This document shows, one piece after another, positions 60,037 through 64,000 of a DNA stretch of 64,000 nucleotides. Under the pieces are notes generated by a model, which made no database searches, was not told where the DNA came from, and worked only from the letters and a program-made list of their open reading frames with translations. The DNA comes from Knoxdaviesia capensis. Taxonomy: Eukaryota; Ascomycota; Sordariomycetes; Microascales; Gondwanamycetaceae. The stretch spans positions 1,091,339 through 1,155,338 of the forward strand of contig LNGK01000004.1 in the NCBI GenBank assembly GCA_001510575.1, written 5' to 3'. The stretch's first letter is position 1, and each line of letters starts with the position of its first letter. Both the position numbers and the translations under genes were made by a program.

Positions 60037-61600
60037 GTGTGTGTATGTGGGATGTGGCTGTTGCAAACGCCGTTCAAGTGACCATCACCACCACCCACCA
60101 CCACGCCCAATCCCAGCCGCCGATAGTGGTGCACTGCCCGTTGAGTTGTGTCTTTGGAACCCTCCCCAACCCACAGCTTGTCTCTTCAGTATACTGCATG
60201 TTCAACTGCGAGCCAGCACCCGTGGACGGTTGAGACTTCTTCTCCCCTTGGCTGGAACACACCCCTCTCTCAGTCCCAGTTTTGGCTGGCCCCCAGTCGC
60301 TCTCGCAGTGTGGAGAGAACAAGAGACACACCCCCATGTTCTCTTACACCTGCCCCTTGTCTAGCGTTTGTGTGTGTGCCTCTGACACCAACTGCTGGGC
60401 CCTTTTTTCTTTTTTTTTTGTCTCCCAGGGCTTGCCTACCTGCTGAACGCGGGAGTCTTTGAGATCCTGGGAAGCCCACACGCCCCCTTCACAAAAGAAA
60501 AAAAGGTTGGCTCACGGTGGCTGTTCCTGTGTGTGATACAGTCCCATATCACCCTCTGAACAGTGAGTTGAGTGGCACTCTTTCTCCATGCGGCCCGCCC
60601 TCAACTTCCAGTCCACATCTTCGGTCTTCACCGGGGACTTTTTCTGGGCTGTCACGTCTTCGGGGCTTCGATGGTGGACTGTTCGTGCATCGAGGGTAGT
60701 ATAAGTCCTTGATTTTCTTCTTTTCTTCTTCCGTGGGGGGAAGATATCACCGATCGGGGTGCCACTGTACAGGATCCCTCCTCACTCTCTACATGAGCCT
60801 CTCTCCCACTGCCTTCCACAGCATGTCTGCAACAGATATACCGTGATTTCGCGCACCTGCTCTGCGAAGAAGAAAACCCCAATTATCCTCGCTCGCGAAG
60901 GAACTCGTGACACAGGCCCTGGTGTCTCCGTGTCGGGCCTGGGAGGAAAGCCCGCAGCCCAGCTATTGCCGAACGGGTTAGCGACACGACTGCTCGGTCG
61001 GGAGAGAGCCCCCCGACTTTCCTGCAACGGAAGATGTCGGCGTGCAGGGCACAAAAAGTGACATCGTACCGCACTTAGGTGCTGGAAACGCACGCTCTTT
61101 GTTAATCCTTCACAGCCAAGTTCCTTCCACACACACACCCCTCAGGGCAAAGGCCCAGGGTTATTCGGTTAATTTTTTATTTTATTTTTGGGTGGGGGAG
61201 GGGGGGCGGGTGGACTCCGCTGGTCTTGTATCAGGAAAGAAAAAGAACAAAAACCTAACGAGGGACAACGAGATACCCTTTCGGGGCCCTTCTTCACCCT
61301 CTTCTCCCCGGCTCTTCTTCAACCGGTGTTCCGAGCCAGGCTCACTCCAGCCCGTGCCCATGGTATATCTTTCTTCCTCGTTCTTTTTTTGCCGCCTTCG
61401 AAAGGCTCTGGCCAACCCTGCTACAGCTTGTATTTCTTACAGCTAAGACGAACCCTGACATGGCCAGACCCTGTCAGACGTACTGTAAGTGTGTTGGGTT
61501 CTCGAACCAAGGCCGTCCCCCCCAGATGACACGATGGAAGCCTTCCTCTCCCCTCCCCAGGGCCAACGCTGGGCCGGATCCACGGTCGTCTTGGTTGGTC

Positions 61601-63333
61601 TGCCTTCTTCCTCTCGCGCTGACTTGGTGCTTGTCAATCACTGGTCTTTTTCCTCTCTTACTATCTCTCATATACCCGCCTCAATCTTCATCTCGGACTT
61701 ACACTCACCCTCACTCTTTCTCGCCTTTCTTCTTCTCTTCCTCGTTTGCTCCACCTCCATTCTATTCCCATCTTCGAGACTCTTTCCTCCCGTTCTATAT
61801 CATATAACCCCTCTCATCTATCTCCTTCGTTCGATCTATCTCCAACCCATCCGTGTTATATAGAACCCGACCTCCAAAAGTCACCCTCGCTCCGAAGTAT
61901 ATCCTCCTTTATATACGGCATCTGTATATGTGATCGAGAGTAATATATCCCACCCCTATACGCCATCCGTCGGTTTGCGTGTGTGCCTGGCTCTAGTCCT
62001 CAATCGACTTCTCCTCGACCGTTGTCTCCCAGTCTTCCTGCTCCGCTCCTAATTGGAGAGGCATCTTTGGGAGGGACTCGCTCCTATAATACTGATCTTA
62101 ATCCTACTTAATCCGGTGCACGCCACGCACACGTTCTCGCAACCACGCACACGCACACGCACAGCCTGACTTTTGTGTGTGTTCTCTATACCCACGCCCT
62201 CTCTCTGCGAGTCACCACCCTCTCTGGCCGTCTCTGCCTCTCTCTACCCTCCTCTGTGCTCTCCACTCTTTCCCCCTCTCTTCGACTGGTCTCTTGTTCC
62301 TGTTCCTGTTCCTGTTCCTGTTCCTGTTCCTGTTCCTGACCCTGGCTTTGGCTTTCCCGTCCCTCGTCTTCCCTTCCCTCTTCTCCATTTTTATTTCTCT
62401 CTTTCTTGGGGCCGAGTCTCTTCCTCTTCTGTCCCTCCTCCTCCATCTTCTTCTCTCTCTTTTTCCTCTCACCTCTTCTTCCCTTCCCACCCTCCCCATC
62501 AATGCTCTCGGTACATGGCCAATCAATCCTCCATTCCCACATCACAAAGTTCCTCGTCCCGGCTGTGCCCACGATTGCCAGATTACTCCTCTAACACCAC
62601 GACTTGCTGCGTCGACAATTACATGTGCATGACTGAGTGATAGAGCTGGCTCTCTCGTTTCCTTCCTTCGCTCTGGTTCCACTTACCACTTACACCCTCT
62701 TCTCTCGCTCTCTCACACACTCTTCTATACTATAGATATATATAACCTATATCCCTCCCGCCCATATTTCTTCACCTATATCACCTGTCTCCATCTCTTC
62801 CTTCCACTCCCTCCCCTTTCATCCATACATACACACTCTCTTATTCACATACGCTCTCTCTCTATATTTATTCTTCTCTCTCCTATACACACTATCATTA
62901 TATTTTTAATCGTCTGGGCCCCCCATTGTTTTTCTCTTCTCTTCCTTCTTTAGATCCTTTTTATCTTTTACATATTTCTTTCCTTCCACACACTCTCTCA
63001 TCTTTCGATCTGGATTCCGTCGACTCTCTCTATACCGACGCATCATCTTCCAAACGAGCTCGTCCACTTGAGCTTGCCAACGCTCTTTGCTTTTCCTTGA
63101 TATTTTCCTTGATATCTTCTCTTATATTTTCTTTTATCTGATCTGACCTTCGGTAAATGCGGCTTCTCATTTACGCCCACTCGACTCTCATATCTATATA
63201 TACCCACTATATCCCACCTCAACTTCTTCTTCGATCTGGTTTCTATTTTTGATTGTTGTCCACTCGGCCTCTTAAATTCTTCACTTTATCTCGTGATAGC
63301 CCTGGCTTGATCTGGCCACAACGTCTTCACACA
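61601..63333 (+). promoter_or_regulatory. TC-rich promoter/leader of the right-edge gene
   Basis: About 1.7 kb of strongly pyrimidine-biased plus strand leads to the ATG at 63334, the same architecture as upstream of the bZIP gene. Upstream ATG frames exist (for example 62173 and 62177, about 150 codons each), so a spliced leader or a start site downstream of them is likely. TATA-like words (for example near 62730-62745 and 63190-63205) are present; none is proven. Confidence 0.45.
62295..62338 (+). repeat. TGTTCC hexanucleotide array
   Basis: Seven tandem TGTTCC units in the TC-rich leader region. Confidence 0.95.
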
Positions 63334-64000
63334 ATGGACCCTCAACTGTATGTTGCCAGCACCTCTCCCAACCCCATGGATCCATCACTAACACCGACGC
63401 CTAGAGTTCAACAATTACACTCACCTTCATTCAACTTCTCCGAATCCACCTCCAACTTCCCTTCAGACGATGCCCAGGTGACTGTGTCCGTCGAAATGGC
63501 AACATCCACCAGCAACAACGGCAGCCACCGGATTGGAAGCAGCCATGGCAGCGAGCATGGCAGCCACCACAGCAACAGCACCAGCCATCACTCCTCCGGC
63601 ATGGAGGACTCGAAGATGACCTCGGCAAAGACCGACGCCGAGTCGGTGTCGACACCGGCTGGAACTCTGTGGACCACTCCGACCTCCAGCAGCCTCCGCC
63701 CCCGACCGGCCACCATCCACGAAGGTTTCTCGTACTGCTTCAGTGAAGAGTTCCCGGCTCTGCCCGCATGGGACTCGTCGAGCCTGCAGCTGCAACAAAC
63801 CCCCAGTGATATCCCGTCGTCGAGACCCATCTCGGGGCACCAAGAGTTCTTCTCTTCGGCCGGAGGCATTGACGGCAGTAAGCCTCCCTCCCCTACGCTA
63901 CCCCTCCGGACTATTCCTGATATAGTCACCGTTACTAACTCCCCGCCTGTCACAGACTCGTGGTCCCAAAAGCAATGTGAGGATGCCTTCGAAATGAGCG
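63334..64000 (+). CDS. partial: unrecognised Ser/Thr/His-rich protein, 5' end
   Basis: The ATG at 63334 opens a frame that runs off the window. Exon 1 is probably 63334-63877. A GT-AG intron (63878-63955: GTAAGC donor, ACTAAC branch site, CACAG acceptor) is followed by exon 2 from 63956. The intron is 78 bases and free of in-frame stops, so the unspliced reading is also open. The first 180 residues start MDPQLYVAST, are rich in Ser, Thr, Pro and His (NGSHRIGSSHGSEHGSHHSNS), and include EGFSYCFSEEFPALPAW, which looks like a short conserved block. I recognise no domain. The long TC-rich leader suggests a regulatory protein, by analogy only. Confidence 0.75.
   Translation, partial: MDPQLYVASTSPNPMDPSLTPTPRVQQLHSPSFNFSESTSNFPSDDAQVTVSVEMATSTSNNGSHRIGSSHGSEHGSHHSNSTSHHSSGMEDSKMTSAKTDAESVSTPAGTLWTTPTSSSLRPRPATIHEGFSYCFSEEFPALPAWDSSSLQLQQTPSDIPSSRPISGHQEFFSSAGGIDGSKPPSPTLPLRTIPDIVTVTNSPPVTDSWSQKQCEDAFEMS

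Larger units (their letters stand above)
57914..61600. other. gene-free interval with microsatellites
   Basis: Contains a GGGCT-type pentanucleotide array, GA runs and a G-run with an undetermined base at 59365. No frame was recognised as coding; the longest (for example 59452-60066 on the minus strand) are driven by simple repeats. Confidence 0.4.

Noticed and set aside
62173..62640. 155-codon frame containing Pro-Val repeats upstream of the right-edge gene
   Set aside because: Generated by the TGTTCC hexanucleotide array and TC-rich leader; at best an upstream ORF.
1..64000. CRISPR arrays, operons, ribosomal RNA genes, biosynthetic clusters
   Set aside because: None seen. Gene structure is eukaryotic, tandem arrays present are simple repeats without spacers, and neighbouring genes have unrelated functions.

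Overview
The window is nuclear DNA of a filamentous ascomycete, most probably a Eurotiomycete (Aspergillus-like). Supporting signs are short spliceosomal introns with CTAAC-type branch points, TC-rich leaders, the families of the recognised proteins, and a Ty1/copia retrotransposon mutated in the CpA-to-TpA pattern of repeat-induced point mutation (RIP). Placement below class is inference from remembered families; no search was run.

Layout. 1-5.7 kb has no gene I can support. It is followed by an intron-bearing tRNA-Thr(UGU) on the minus strand (5733-5819), COP9 signalosome subunit 1 (6219-7981, +, five exons), an intronless GC-rich pentatricopeptide-repeat protein (8375-11290, +), and, converging on it, an 878-residue disordered S/T-P-rich protein with a KEN box (12097-14799, -). 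A 7.3 kb gene-free stretch and a 1.6 kb TC-rich leader precede a Yap/AP-1-type bZIP factor (23737-25727, +) whose last intron is GC-AG. Next come an Stm1/SERBP1-type ribosome-associated protein with a 19-nt microexon and an RGEG array (28693-30717, +), a 12-TM MFS transporter (32324-34304, -) and the INO80 subunit Arp8 (35429-37949, -).

A complete Ty1/copia element (38264-43845, 193-bp LTRs, 5-bp target duplication gagat) lies 315 bp upstream of the Arp8 start codon. Its interior is destroyed by RIP, yet the reading frames, zinc knuckle, protease, integrase, reverse transcriptase and RNase H can still be located. All ten differences between the LTRs are RIP-type transitions. From 43.9 to 63.3 kb I find no convincing gene in about 19.4 kb, only microsatellites, purine-rich stretches, G-runs and a 12-N assembly gap. 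At the right edge a TC-rich leader introduces the first exon or exons of an unrecognised S/T/H-rich protein (63334 to the window end, +).

The genes are unrelated housekeeping or regulatory genes: protein-turnover control, mitochondrial RNA handling, a possible mitotic protein, transcription, ribosome association, transport and chromatin remodelling. There is no biosynthetic or defence cluster. I found no convincing new system. The most informative material is the retroelement, whose RIP pattern is strand-asymmetric in one patch and nearly spares the LTRs, together with the unusual gene structures and the very long gene-free intervals.
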